Shown piece by piece: positions 6,421 through 13,361 of a stretch of 13,361 bases of DNA. Source of the stretch: Planctomycetaceae bacterium UBA4732 (GTDB taxonomy: Bacteria; Planctomycetota; Planctomycetia; Gemmatales; Gemmataceae); the NCBI GenBank assembly GCA_002404095.1, contig DHJA01000245.1:8071-21431 (forward strand), in the 5' to 3' direction. The position numbers and the translations under genes are program-made. How positions within the stretch are numbered: the stretch's first letter is position 1; each line of letters opens with the position of its first letter. A model generated the notes under the pieces. That model saw nothing but the letters and a program-made list of their open reading frames with translations. It was not told the origin of the DNA and searched no databases.

Positions 6421-8976
6421 ATGCGGCGAATCGCGATCTTATTGGGCGGTCTGCAAATTCTGCTGACGGCGGCGCCGGCGTGGGCGCTGATTACGGAGCT
6501 GACGCCATTGACCGGTGTGCTGAAAGAGAATCAGTTCATTTGCATGGCCTTGGTCGAGCGGATCGACCCCGACAAGCCGGGCATGGTGCTGACAGTGGAC
6601 GAGGTTCTCAAGGGCAAACCGCCGTTCAAGAAGCTGGCCGTCAACCTCACCGGCGACGCCTATTCGCAGAAGAAAAAAGAGACGCCACTGCTCCTCAAGC
6701 GCGTGGCGCCAAAGCTATCGGTGCTCCTCTTCGTCCGCCAAAACGATAAGGACTTCACCGCGTTCGCCTACAGTAACGGCACCTGGTTCCAAATGGCCGG
6801 CGTCCGAGCCGACGACGACGGCGACGTGCTGCGCCTGCCGTTCACGCACTTCGAGCCATTCCTGCGCCGCACCTTCAAGGGAACGACCGCGGAGCTGAAA
6901 CAGATCGCCGTGGAAGGACTTTCTGGCAAGGCGGAGCCGCCCGACCCGGACAAGAAAGCAAAGGCCGGCCTCGGGCCGGAGGTGGAATCGCCGAATCCGC
7001 CGAACAATAAGAATAAAGAAGAGTCGTTTCGACCTAATCTTGCTCGTGGTCCCGTGTTTGGCGTCATTCCGATGCTGGTGGTGGGGCCGCTGGCGCTGCT
7101 GGCAATGTTGTTTCCCGCGGTGTTCGGCGGCCTGATGTTGGTGCTGAAACGCTGGACGACGGCGCTCGGCGTCCTCAGCGTTAACAGCCTGTTGCTCTTT
7201 CTTCAGAACTGGTTCGGAGCCTACCTCATTACGTCCTGGTGGGGTACGCCAGCGGCTTTGTGGCTGGCCATGTCGCTGGTGACGGTATGGGGAACGCTGT
7301 GGGCGTGGCGGAAACACGCCGCGCGACTCGCTACTCCGGGCGCTTACGCGACCCGGTTCGCCAACACTAACGCTCCCGGCTTGCCTGTTGCCTCGACGCA
7401 ATTCACCTGGAGCCGGCCGATGGCGCGCACGGTGGACTTCTTTCCGCCGCCCGCGCTCCTGCGCTTCGAGCCGCCGCACAAGGGCGAACTGTTCACGCTG
7501 GGGGCGTTGAGTTTGTTTTGTCTGGCGACGGCGTTTTTCCTGCCGCGATCGTTCGAGGAGTTCGGCCCGATGGAAAAGACCGTGGTGATGTTTAACGTCG
7601 GCGTCTGGGCGGCGACGCTTCACGCTTGCTATCTGCGTTGGGTGGTTGCCCGCCGCCCCGCGCCGCGGCCCGGACTGCCAGGCGAGGGCGTACTGCTTGG
7701 CGCCATGCTGGTCCTCTGCGTCGCCCTCGCATTTACGATGACGCCGGAAGGCAGGGGCGCCGATCAACCGAAGGAAGTGAAAATCGCCAGCGAACACGGC
7801 GCGCGATCCGTACAAGTGCGCGAGCTGTTCAAGCCGGCGCCGTCTTCGTGGATCGCCTCGTCGCCGCTTGTGGACGGCGATCGCATCTACGTCGGCGCCG
7901 TCCATGGCGAACAGTACCAATCGGGAGCGATTTATTGTCTGGATCGGACGACCGGCGCCGTGCGCTGGACCTTCAACGACGGTGGCAAGATGAAAAACGT
8001 CTTCTCGTCGCCGTGCGTGGTAAATGGCCGGCTTTACACCGGAGAGGGTTTTCATCAGCATCGCGATTGCAAGTTCTACTGCCTCAACGCCGACACAGGC
8101 GCCAAACTCTGGGAGGTGCGCACAGGCAGTCATACGGAGTCCTCGCCGTGCGTCGTGGACGGCAAGGTCTTTTTCGGGGCCGGCGACGACGGCTTGTATT
8201 GCGTGAACGCGGCGGACGGCTCGCCCGTCTGGCACGAGGCGAAAGGGCTGCACGTGGACGCCGATCCGCTGGTCGTGGGCGGGCGCGTTTTCTGCGGCAG
8301 CGGCGTCGGCGACGCCTACCAGGAAACCTGCGTCTTCTGCCTCGACGCCGCGGACGGCAAGGAAATCTGGCGCAAGCCGACCGACCTGCCGATATGGGGC
8401 GAAGCGGCGTTGGCCGGCGGCCGGCTCTACGTCGGCCTGGGCAACGGCAATTTCATGGACAGCGACGAGAAGCCCGCCGGCGCGGTGCAGTGCTACGATG
8501 CCGCCAATGGAGAGCGCATTTGGCGCTATGACGTGGCCGACGGCGTTCACGTGCGCCTTGCGGTGGACCGGGACCGGGTTTACTTCGGCTCGCGCGATCA
8601 TTATTGCTACTGCCTCAAACGCTCCGACGGCAAGCCCCTTTGGAAAAAAGACCTGGGGAGTCCGGTAGTGGCGTCGCCGGAACTGCTGCGGCTTGACGGG
8701 TCGCCGGGGTGCGGCTGTAGCGTCGGCCTCTACGTCGTGGCCAGCGAAGGGCAGGTTTACTGTCTTGACCCAGCCACGGGAGAAGCGGAGTGGACATTGG
8801 ATCTGGGAAAAGGACAGAAGGATCCGACGCTGTTCTCATCGCCGGCCGTCGCGGTCAGCCGGGAAGCGGACGGCGAACACCGGCGCGTCTATTTCGGCAG
8901 CGGCTTTAACTTTTTCCGGCGCGGCGCCCTGTATTGCGTCGAGGACGTGATGGAACGGCCGATCACGGCGAAGTGA
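6421..8976 (+). CDS. Exported multi-spanning membrane protein with C-terminal PQQ-like beta-propeller
   Basis: An 851-residue product of unknown function in three parts. A signal peptide (MRRIAILLGGLQILLTAAPAWA, 1-22) leads an extracytoplasmic domain (about 23-200) ending in a charged, proline-rich linker. A membrane part has about six hydrophobic segments (near 214-242, 246-270, 277-297, 356-375, 386-404 and 423-440). A propeller follows (about 453-850), with seven clear repeats of the form YCLDxxTGxxxW near 502, 551, 591, 637, 688, 728 and 778, and a last partial one near 836. PQQ-like repeats may bind a quinone cofactor or only proteins or sugars, as in BamB; catalytic residues for a dehydrogenase are not evident. 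ATG 6421 is chosen over the in-frame ATG at 6358 because it starts a good signal peptide. Residues 305-314 are encoded by a palindromic repeat also found at 1723-1752. Confidence 0.85.
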   Translation: MRRIAILLGGLQILLTAAPAWALITELTPLTGVLKENQFICMALVERIDPDKPGMVLTVDEVLKGKPPFKKLAVNLTGDAYSQKKKETPLLLKRVAPKLSVLLFVRQNDKDFTAFAYSNGTWFQMAGVRADDDGDVLRLPFTHFEPFLRRTFKGTTAELKQIAVEGLSGKAEPPDPDKKAKAGLGPEVESPNPPNNKNKEESFRPNLARGPVFGVIPMLVVGPLALLAMLFPAVFGGLMLVLKRWTTALGVLSVNSLLLFLQNWFGAYLITSWWGTPAALWLAMSLVTVWGTLWAWRKHAARLATPGAYATRFANTNAPGLPVASTQFTWSRPMARTVDFFPPPALLRFEPPHKGELFTLGALSLFCLATAFFLPRSFEEFGPMEKTVVMFNVGVWAATLHACYLRWVVARRPAPRPGLPGEGVLLGAMLVLCVALAFTMTPEGRGADQPKEVKIASEHGARSVQVRELFKPAPSSWIASSPLVDGDRIYVGAVHGEQYQSGAIYCLDRTTGAVRWTFNDGGKMKNVFSSPCVVNGRLYTGEGFHQHRDCKFYCLNADTGAKLWEVRTGSHTESSPCVVDGKVFFGAGDDGLYCVNAADGSPVWHEAKGLHVDADPLVVGGRVFCGSGVGDAYQETCVFCLDAADGKEIWRKPTDLPIWGEAALAGGRLYVGLGNGNFMDSDEKPAGAVQCYDAANGERIWRYDVADGVHVRLAVDRDRVYFGSRDHYCYCLKRSDGKPLWKKDLGSPVVASPELLRLDGSPGCGCSVGLYVVASEGQVYCLDPATGEAEWTLDLGKGQKDPTLFSSPAVAVSREADGEHRRVYFGSGFNFFRRGALYCVEDVMERPITAK
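7333..7362 (+). repeat. 30-bp palindromic repeat element, in-frame copy inside the propeller gene
   Basis: This matches 1723-1752 at 29 of 30 bases and has the same hairpin. It starts on a codon boundary and spans exactly ten codons, giving TPGAYATRFA (residues 305-314). That peptide falls in the loop between the third and fourth predicted membrane segments. The reading frame is preserved on both sides. Confidence 0.85.
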
Positions 8977-9023
8977 ACGGGATCGCAGATTGAACCGACA
9001 AACTCTGGACCAACAACAGACGC

Positions 9024-11507
9024 ATGACTGACCTCCGCACCTTCGACCAAATCACCCCTGCCGACGCCGACGCCGTGGGCGGCAAGGGTCTCAGCCTCGG
9101 CCTCATGGCCGCCGCCGGCTTGCCCGTGCCGCCGGGCTTCTGCGTCACCAGCGCCGCCTTTCGCCGCTGTCGCGGCCAATCACTTACCAACGGCCACGAC
9201 CTCGCGCGTCACATCGCCGCCGCCTACCGCGTTCTCGGCGGCGGACTTGTCGCCGTGCGCTCGTCCGCCACCGCCGAGGACGGCGCCGTGACCAGCTTCG
9301 CCGGACAGCAAGAAACCTTTCTCGGCGTTCAAGGCGACGACGACGTTTGCGCAGCCGTCGGCCGCTGCTGGGCTTCGCTCGACACCGAACGCGCCGTCGC
9401 CTATCGTCTCCGTCAAGGCGTCAGCGACGAGGGCTTGGCGATGGCCGTGGTCGTTCAACGCCTGGCGCCGGCGGAAGTCGCAGGGGTGCTGTTCACGCGC
9501 GATCCGCTCGACGCCGAGGGCCGACGCATGTTGGTCGAAGCGTCGTGGGGGCTTGGCGAGAGCGTGGTGTCCGGCCGCGTCACGCCGGATCGTTTCCACA
9601 TCGACCACGACACCGGCGCCGTCCTCGAACGACACATCCATAGCAAGACGACCGAGACGACGGCCGAAGGGACGCGGCCCGTCGCGGCCGAAAAGCAGAA
9701 TCAACCTTGCCTTGACGATGCGCGACTGGGGGAATTAGCGGAGTTGGGCCGGCGCGTCGAGCAGTTTTACGGCGACGCGCGCGACCTGGAATGGTCGTGG
9801 GGAGAGGGACGATTCTGGCTGTTGCAAGCGCGGCCGATCACCACGGCGGGCGCGGCCGAGCGCGAGCAGGTTCGCCGTGAGGAGATCGCGGCCCTGGTGG
9901 CGCGAGCCGAGCCGAACGGCACCGTCTGGAGCCGCTTCAACCTGTCGGAGTCGCTGCCGGAACCAACGCCGATGACCTGGGCGATCATCCGCCGTTTCAT
10001 GTCCGGCCGCGGCGGTTACGGCCAGATGTACCGCGATATGGGCTTTACGCCGCATCCTTCGGTGGACGACGACGGGCCATACGACCTTGTGGCCGGCCGG
10101 CCGTACTGCAACCTCAGCCGTGAGCCGCGCTTTTACGCCGGCTGGCTGCCCTATGAACATTCCTTTAATGTCCTTAAAAAAGACCCACAAAAGGCGCTTT
10201 ATCCGACGCCTTCGCTCAACGTCGCGCGTTTCGGCCCCTTGTTCTGGCTCACGATGCCGGCACGGCTGCCGTTTCTCGCGGTGCAATCGCTGGCGTCGGG
10301 CCTGAAACTGTCGCGGCTCACGCGCACGTTCGCCGAACGCTTCCGCCGGGAGGTGCTACCCACCTTCGCCGCGGAGACTGCCAATGGCGAGGCCGAAGAC
10401 CTCGCCAAGCTCGACGCACCGACGTTGCTGGAACGGCTGGAACATTGGACGCGGCGGACGCTGGTGGACTTCGCGCGCGACAGCCTCAAGCCAACGGCCC
10501 TTGCAGCCATCGCCATGCGCGACGTGGAAACCAAGCTGCGGGCCAAGCTCGGCGCGGGCAGGACGCCGGCCGCCGTCGGCGCCCTGACGACCGGCGTGCG
10601 CCCCGACCCAGAAGCCGACCTCGCCGGCGCCATGAACGAGTTGGCGGCGGGGCGCCTGGACCGAGCCGTCTTCCTGCGACACTTCGGCTGGCGCGGCAGT
10701 CAGGAAATGGAACTGGCCCAGCCGCGTTGGTCGGAGGATCCCGCCGCGCTCGACCAGATGACGGCGCGACCGACGGGAGGGCGCGACCCGGAGGCTTCGG
10801 GCCAAGCAGCCGCGAAGGAATGGCATGCGCTCATCGCGGAGGGGAAGTTCACGCCTGAAGAATTGCAAGCGCTGCAACCGGACGTACTCGCCTTGCATAA
10901 TTACTTGGCTTTGCGCGAGACGGCCAAGCATTACTTGATGCGCGGCTACGCTCTCATCCGCCGTATTTTGCTGGAACTGGATCGGCGTTATCGCTTGCAG
11001 GGCGGGGTGTTCTACCTGACGCCCGAGGAACTGCCGCGCCTGACGAAGGGCGAAGATTTGACGGACTTGATCGCTCAGAGACGCCAGCGGCGGGCGACGG
11101 CGCTGAGCCTGGAGGCGCCGCCGGTGTTGTTCAGCGACGACCTCGAAGCGTTGGGTCGACCGGCCGCTGCCGTGGAGGGCGCCGAGGAGATGCACGGCTC
11201 ACCGCTGTCGTCCGGCGTCGCGGAAGGGCCGGCGCTGGTGCTGGACCAGCCGCGCACGAATGACCTCCCGGCGGAGTCGTATATCCTGGTTTGCCCCTCA
11301 ACCGATCCGGCGTGGGTTCCATTGTTCGTGCGCGCCAAGGGACTGGTCATGGAGACGGGCGGCGTCCTGTCGCATGGGGCCATCGTGGCGCGGGAGTTCG
11401 GCCTGCCGGCCGTGGCGGGGATACCGGACGTGGTACGACGACTGCACACCGGCCAGCGTCTGCGCATCGACGGCGGCCGCGGCACGGTGACGGTGCTGCC
11501 GGCGTGA
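9024..11507 (+). CDS. PEP synthase / rifampicin phosphotransferase-like dikinase
   Basis: An 827-residue phosphotransfer enzyme with the three-part plan of the PEP-utilising family. The N-terminal ATP-grasp-type domain (about 1-275) includes VGGKGLSLG (18-26, K21), VAVRSSATAED (76-86, R79) and the closing LQARPIT (about 266-272). The middle domain (about 290-735) begins WSRFNLSESLPEPTPMTW. The C-terminal swivelling domain (about 745-827) has the phospho-histidine motif GGVLSHGAIVARE, catalytic H784. True PEP synthases carry a pyruvate/PEP barrel after the histidine domain, and this protein ends at that domain. The order ATP domain, central domain, C-terminal histidine domain is that of rifampicin phosphotransferases, so the acceptor is probably a small molecule and not pyruvate. 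The actual substrate cannot be read from the sequence. ATG 9024 lies 47 bp after the propeller gene, with no evident ribosome site. Confidence 0.88.
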   Translation: MTDLRTFDQITPADADAVGGKGLSLGLMAAAGLPVPPGFCVTSAAFRRCRGQSLTNGHDLARHIAAAYRVLGGGLVAVRSSATAEDGAVTSFAGQQETFLGVQGDDDVCAAVGRCWASLDTERAVAYRLRQGVSDEGLAMAVVVQRLAPAEVAGVLFTRDPLDAEGRRMLVEASWGLGESVVSGRVTPDRFHIDHDTGAVLERHIHSKTTETTAEGTRPVAAEKQNQPCLDDARLGELAELGRRVEQFYGDARDLEWSWGEGRFWLLQARPITTAGAAEREQVRREEIAALVARAEPNGTVWSRFNLSESLPEPTPMTWAIIRRFMSGRGGYGQMYRDMGFTPHPSVDDDGPYDLVAGRPYCNLSREPRFYAGWLPYEHSFNVLKKDPQKALYPTPSLNVARFGPLFWLTMPARLPFLAVQSLASGLKLSRLTRTFAERFRREVLPTFAAETANGEAEDLAKLDAPTLLERLEHWTRRTLVDFARDSLKPTALAAIAMRDVETKLRAKLGAGRTPAAVGALTTGVRPDPEADLAGAMNELAAGRLDRAVFLRHFGWRGSQEMELAQPRWSEDPAALDQMTARPTGGRDPEASGQAAAKEWHALIAEGKFTPEELQALQPDVLALHNYLALRETAKHYLMRGYALIRRILLELDRRYRLQGGVFYLTPEELPRLTKGEDLTDLIAQRRQRRATALSLEAPPVLFSDDLEALGRPAAAVEGAEEMHGSPLSSGVAEGPALVLDQPRTNDLPAESYILVCPSTDPAWVPLFVRAKGLVMETGGVLSHGAIVAREFGLPAVAGIPDVVRRLHTGQRLRIDGGRGTVTVLPA

Positions 11508-11602
11508 GTGACCTCCTGCATCGTCTTGAGCGAAGTCGGCCGTTTTCAACAATCTCCGCAGGGGGCTGGTAATGGCAGGCGCGACCGCCTACAAATAGCA
11601 GC

Positions 11603-12130
11603 ATGAAATCCGCCTGGAGAAACGCACAGGTTGGTTCCGTCTTGCTGACGGCGATCATGACGTTGATCGCCGGCGCGCCTCATTTTGATTGCGTCTGCCC
11701 GAACGGCGACCATAAGCCATTCTGCCTCGGCCTGTCCGCTCCACATAACGGCTGCTGCTGCTGCGGCGCGTGTTGCTCATCCTGTTCAGGGGGCAAGTGC
11801 TGCTGCCGGCGTTCTGAACCGGGCAAGGACTCGAAGAAAAGCTGTTGCTGCCGGAGTCAACGGCCGCCGAACCACGACGGATCCAGTGAAGGAAGCCAGC
11901 TAGGCGCGCCCTGCTGCAAGAAGACCTTGACCCAAGACGGCTTTGTTGCAGTGACAACGGCAAGGGAAACCGCCAAACTCAGCCTGACGGACGGCTTCCC
12001 CGCCCCCCTCTGCCCGCTCGCGCTTGCCTCCTACGTGCCGGTCACGCCCCGGCGCTTTCTCTCCTGGCACGACCGCCCGGCTCTCCCACCGCCCGATCTC
12101 GTCATCACCCTCCAGCACCTCGTCATTTAA
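11603..12130 (+). CDS. Secreted cysteine-rich protein of unknown function
   Basis: A 175-residue protein I do not assign to a characterised family. An N-terminal hydrophobic stretch (about 10-24) looks like a signal peptide ending near AGA (23-25). It has 19 cysteines: DCVC (30, 32), 41, the dense block CCCCGACCSSC (51-61), CCC (66-68), CCC (81-83), CC (104-105) and 137. The tail is proline-rich and ends PPPDLVITLQHLVI. Cysteine runs of this kind suit metal binding (metallothionein-like) or disulfide-rich surface material, but neither is shown. I have an impression, not a verified match, of similar CVCPxG...CCC...LQxLL proteins in planctomycetes. It is preceded by 95 bp with no clear ribosome site and followed by 182 bp before the DUF1264 gene. 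Cysteine synthase lies two genes downstream. Confidence 0.75.
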   Translation: MKSAWRNAQVGSVLLTAIMTLIAGAPHFDCVCPNGDHKPFCLGLSAPHNGCCCCGACCSSCSGGKCCCRRSEPGKDSKKSCCCRSQRPPNHDGSSEGSQLGAPCCKKTLTQDGFVAVTTARETAKLSLTDGFPAPLCPLALASYVPVTPRRFLSWHDRPALPPPDLVITLQHLVI

Positions 12131-12312
12131 CCTACCTCCTTTCACCACATTCGGCGAAAGCCGGAGTGCCGTCGGCTCGCGCCCCCGCCGTCGGCGCTCG
12201 GGCCGGCCTGAATCCCGCGCGATCATTGAACGACCGCCCAGCGCCGTCGCGGCGCTCGAGGCGCGCCCTGTGGACTTTTTGCTCCATCCCGAATCGTATT
12301 AGGAGAAGGAAG
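12131..12312 (+). other. Intergenic leader before the DUF1264 gene, ending in a strong ribosome site
   Basis: No gene is seen in these 182 bp. The purine-rich AGGAGAAGGAAG at 12301-12312 directly precedes the ATG at 12313 and is the strongest ribosome site in the window. It decides that start against upstream in-frame codons at 12166 and beyond. A weak dyad AGCCGG/TCGGCT lies near 12159-12177. Confidence 0.6.
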
Positions 12313-13008
12313 ATGCGCATGGACCGACGAAACGTGCTGGGCGCGCTGGGGGCGACGGCGGCGGGGCTGGCCGCCGGAAGCCTCCTTCCAAGCGCCGCGG
12401 CGGCGGAGGCGCACGACGCCAACCCCGTGAACCAGTTCCACGCCTACCTCTGCGCGTTCCACATCGCCAAGAAAGACCCGAAGTTCCTGGTGGAGGCCCA
12501 CCACTACTGCTCGATGCTGCGCGAGGGGGTCCACCAGTGCGTGATCTTCGACTCCGCCGGCAAGGGCGCCCGCATCCTTGGGGTGGAGTACATCATCAGC
12601 GACAAGCTCTACCAAGGTCTGCCTGATGCCGAGAAGAAGTATTACCACCCGCACACCTACGAGGTGATTTCCGGCTTGCTCCTCGCGCCGGACATGCCGA
12701 AGGACGCCGAGAAGGAGTTCATGGCCGACCTGGTCACCACCTGGGGCAAGGCCTGGCACACCTGGCCCGACCCGAACACGCCCCTGCCGATGGGAGAGCC
12801 GCTGCTGATGTGGGCGGCCACCAGGGACGGCATGATTCCCGAGGACGCCCTGGGCGGACGCGACAAGCGGCTCAAGGTTTCGACGGCGGCGATCCGCAAG
12901 CGCCGGGCCTACCTCGGCCCCGTCCCCCAGGTCGATCCTCCGAAGTCGGTGGACGACATCGGCCGGCAGTGGACCAACGAAGGCCCGGACGAACCGAAGC
13001 GGGATTAG
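12313..13008 (+). CDS. Tat-exported DUF1264 (OBAP-like) protein
   Basis: A 231-residue protein of the DUF1264 family, which also contains plant oil-body-associated proteins (OBAP). Its biochemical role is unknown. The conserved core runs from about residue 40 to 200: FHAYLCAFHIAKKDP, HHYCSMLREGVHQC (63-76), FDSAGKGARILGVEYIISDKL, the HPHTYEVISGLLL segment, and later WGKAWHTWPDP. Several histidines and cysteines are clustered, but I assign no active site. The N-terminus MRMDRRNVLGALGATAAGL has a twin-arginine motif (RRNVLG) followed by an alanine-rich hydrophobic stretch ending SAAAAEA, so Tat export is likely. The ATG at 12313 is set by the Tat signal and by the adjacent ribosome site. Tat signals suggest folding, possibly cofactor binding, before export. 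Confidence 0.88.
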   Translation: MRMDRRNVLGALGATAAGLAAGSLLPSAAAAEAHDANPVNQFHAYLCAFHIAKKDPKFLVEAHHYCSMLREGVHQCVIFDSAGKGARILGVEYIISDKLYQGLPDAEKKYYHPHTYEVISGLLLAPDMPKDAEKEFMADLVTTWGKAWHTWPDPNTPLPMGEPLLMWAATRDGMIPEDALGGRDKRLKVSTAAIRKRRAYLGPVPQVDPPKSVDDIGRQWTNEGPDEPKRD

Positions 13009-13106
13009 CCCCGTGAGCGTCCCGCGTTTGTTTGTGGAAGAGCGGGGCCGGAATGCCGCGCCCCACCGTTCCCCTCTTCCGTTTGACCGTACCTCAACCT
13101 GACAGC

Positions 13107-13112
13107 GGAGGA
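13107..13112 (+). promoter_or_regulatory. Ribosome binding site of cysteine synthase
   Basis: GGAGGA, 6 nt before the ATG at 13119, is a good Shine-Dalgarno sequence and fixes that start. Confidence 0.75.
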
Positions 13113-13118
13113 TTCCCC

Positions 13119-13361
13119 ATGCCGTTCCCCCAGCCCTTCCGGGCCAAGATTTACGACGACATAACGCAGACTATCGGCCACACCCCCCTGGTCCGCCTGC
13201 GCCGCGTGGTCGGCGACGCCAAGGCCACGGTCGCGGCCAAGTTGGAGAGCTTTAACCCCCTATGGTCGGTCAAGGACCGCATCGGCGTGGCCATGATCGA
13301 GGCCGCCGAGAGCGAGGGGAAAATAAACAAGGACACCCTGATCGTCGAGCCGACCAGCGGC
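13119..13361 (+). CDS. cysK: Cysteine synthase (O-acetylserine sulfhydrylase), N-terminal part, cut by the window end
   Basis: The first 81 codons are open to the last base. The enzyme joins sulfide and O-acetylserine to make cysteine, using pyridoxal phosphate. The fragment shows the family opening [13 protein letters not shown] (15-27), [17 protein letters not shown] (40-56) with K52 as the expected cofactor lysine, then GVAMIEAAE and the start of the phosphate/substrate loop EPTSG (77-81). The position before SVKDR is tryptophan, where serine, alanine or glycine is more common; the lysine itself is kept. The start is ATG 13119 with a strong ribosome site. It lies 110 bp after the DUF1264 gene and may have its own promoter. 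CysK and CysM are hard to separate on this fragment; NPLxSVKDRIG favours CysK. Confidence 0.88.
   Translation, partial: MPFPQPFRAKIYDDITQTIGHTPLVRLRRVVGDAKATVAAKLESFNPLWSVKDRIGVAMIEAAESEGKINKDTLIVEPTSG

Noticed and set aside
6715..8601. A 628-codon open frame on the reverse strand
   Set aside because: It lies wholly opposite the propeller gene, whose product has clear repeats and a signal peptide. The antisense product is rich in Arg, His and Ala, as expected from GC-rich antisense, with no recognisable domain.
10356..11195. A 279-codon reverse open frame inside the dikinase gene
   Set aside because: It is an antisense shadow of a well-supported 827-residue enzyme, and its composition is typical of antisense frames.
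12166..12312. Upstream in-frame extension of the DUF1264 protein
   Set aside because: It would mask the Tat signal and ignore the strong ribosome site at 12301-12312.

Overview
The window is about 62% GC by eye and looks like chromosomal DNA of a planctomycete, most likely a Gemmatales-type lineage. Supporting signs are weak or absent Shine-Dalgarno sites at many genes, a multi-spanning membrane protein fused to a PQQ-like propeller, a secreted very cysteine-rich protein, a bacterial inositol-3-phosphate synthase, an isolated lpxA, and several kinds of palindromic intergenic repeat. The assignment is inference from gene content. No rRNA or phylogenetic marker long enough to prove it is present.

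Layout. Positions 1-95 hold three short GC-rich hairpins of one family in alternating orientation (REP/BIME-like). A forward group follows: adenylate kinase (200-865) overlapping methionine aminopeptidase (862-1704) by 4 bp, a 3'(2'),5'-bisphosphate nucleotidase/inositol-monophosphatase-family phosphatase (1773-2582), and an MgtC/SapB-family membrane protein (2619-3143). A 35-bp A-rich inverted repeat (3156-3270) sits between this group and a reverse-strand pair: lpxA (3287-4093) and inositol-3-phosphate synthase (4557-5765). The 463 bp between those two contain a perfect 48-bp inverted repeat (4338-4493). Two nearly identical tRNA-Cys(GCA) genes lie on the reverse strand (6015-6085 and 6144-6214), with one plausible promoter upstream.

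From 6421 to the end all genes are forward: an exported membrane/PQQ-like propeller fusion (6421-8976), a PEP-synthase/rifampicin-phosphotransferase-like three-domain enzyme (9024-11507), a secreted protein with 19 cysteines (11603-12130), a Tat-exported DUF1264 protein (12313-13008), and the first 81 codons of cysteine synthase (13119 to the window edge).

How the parts fit. Much of this is housekeeping: nucleotide balance, N-terminal protein maturation, lipid A, inositol and cysteine synthesis. No defence system, CRISPR array, transposase or phage gene is visible. The most interesting material is non-coding: four unrelated families of palindromes in 13 kb. One 30-bp hairpin element occurs both between genes and, in frame, inside the propeller gene, where it encodes ten residues of a cytoplasmic or periplasmic linker. 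A loose cysteine/sulfur theme (two tRNA-Cys, a possible CysQ-like phosphatase, a 19-Cys exported protein, cysK) is noted but may be chance.
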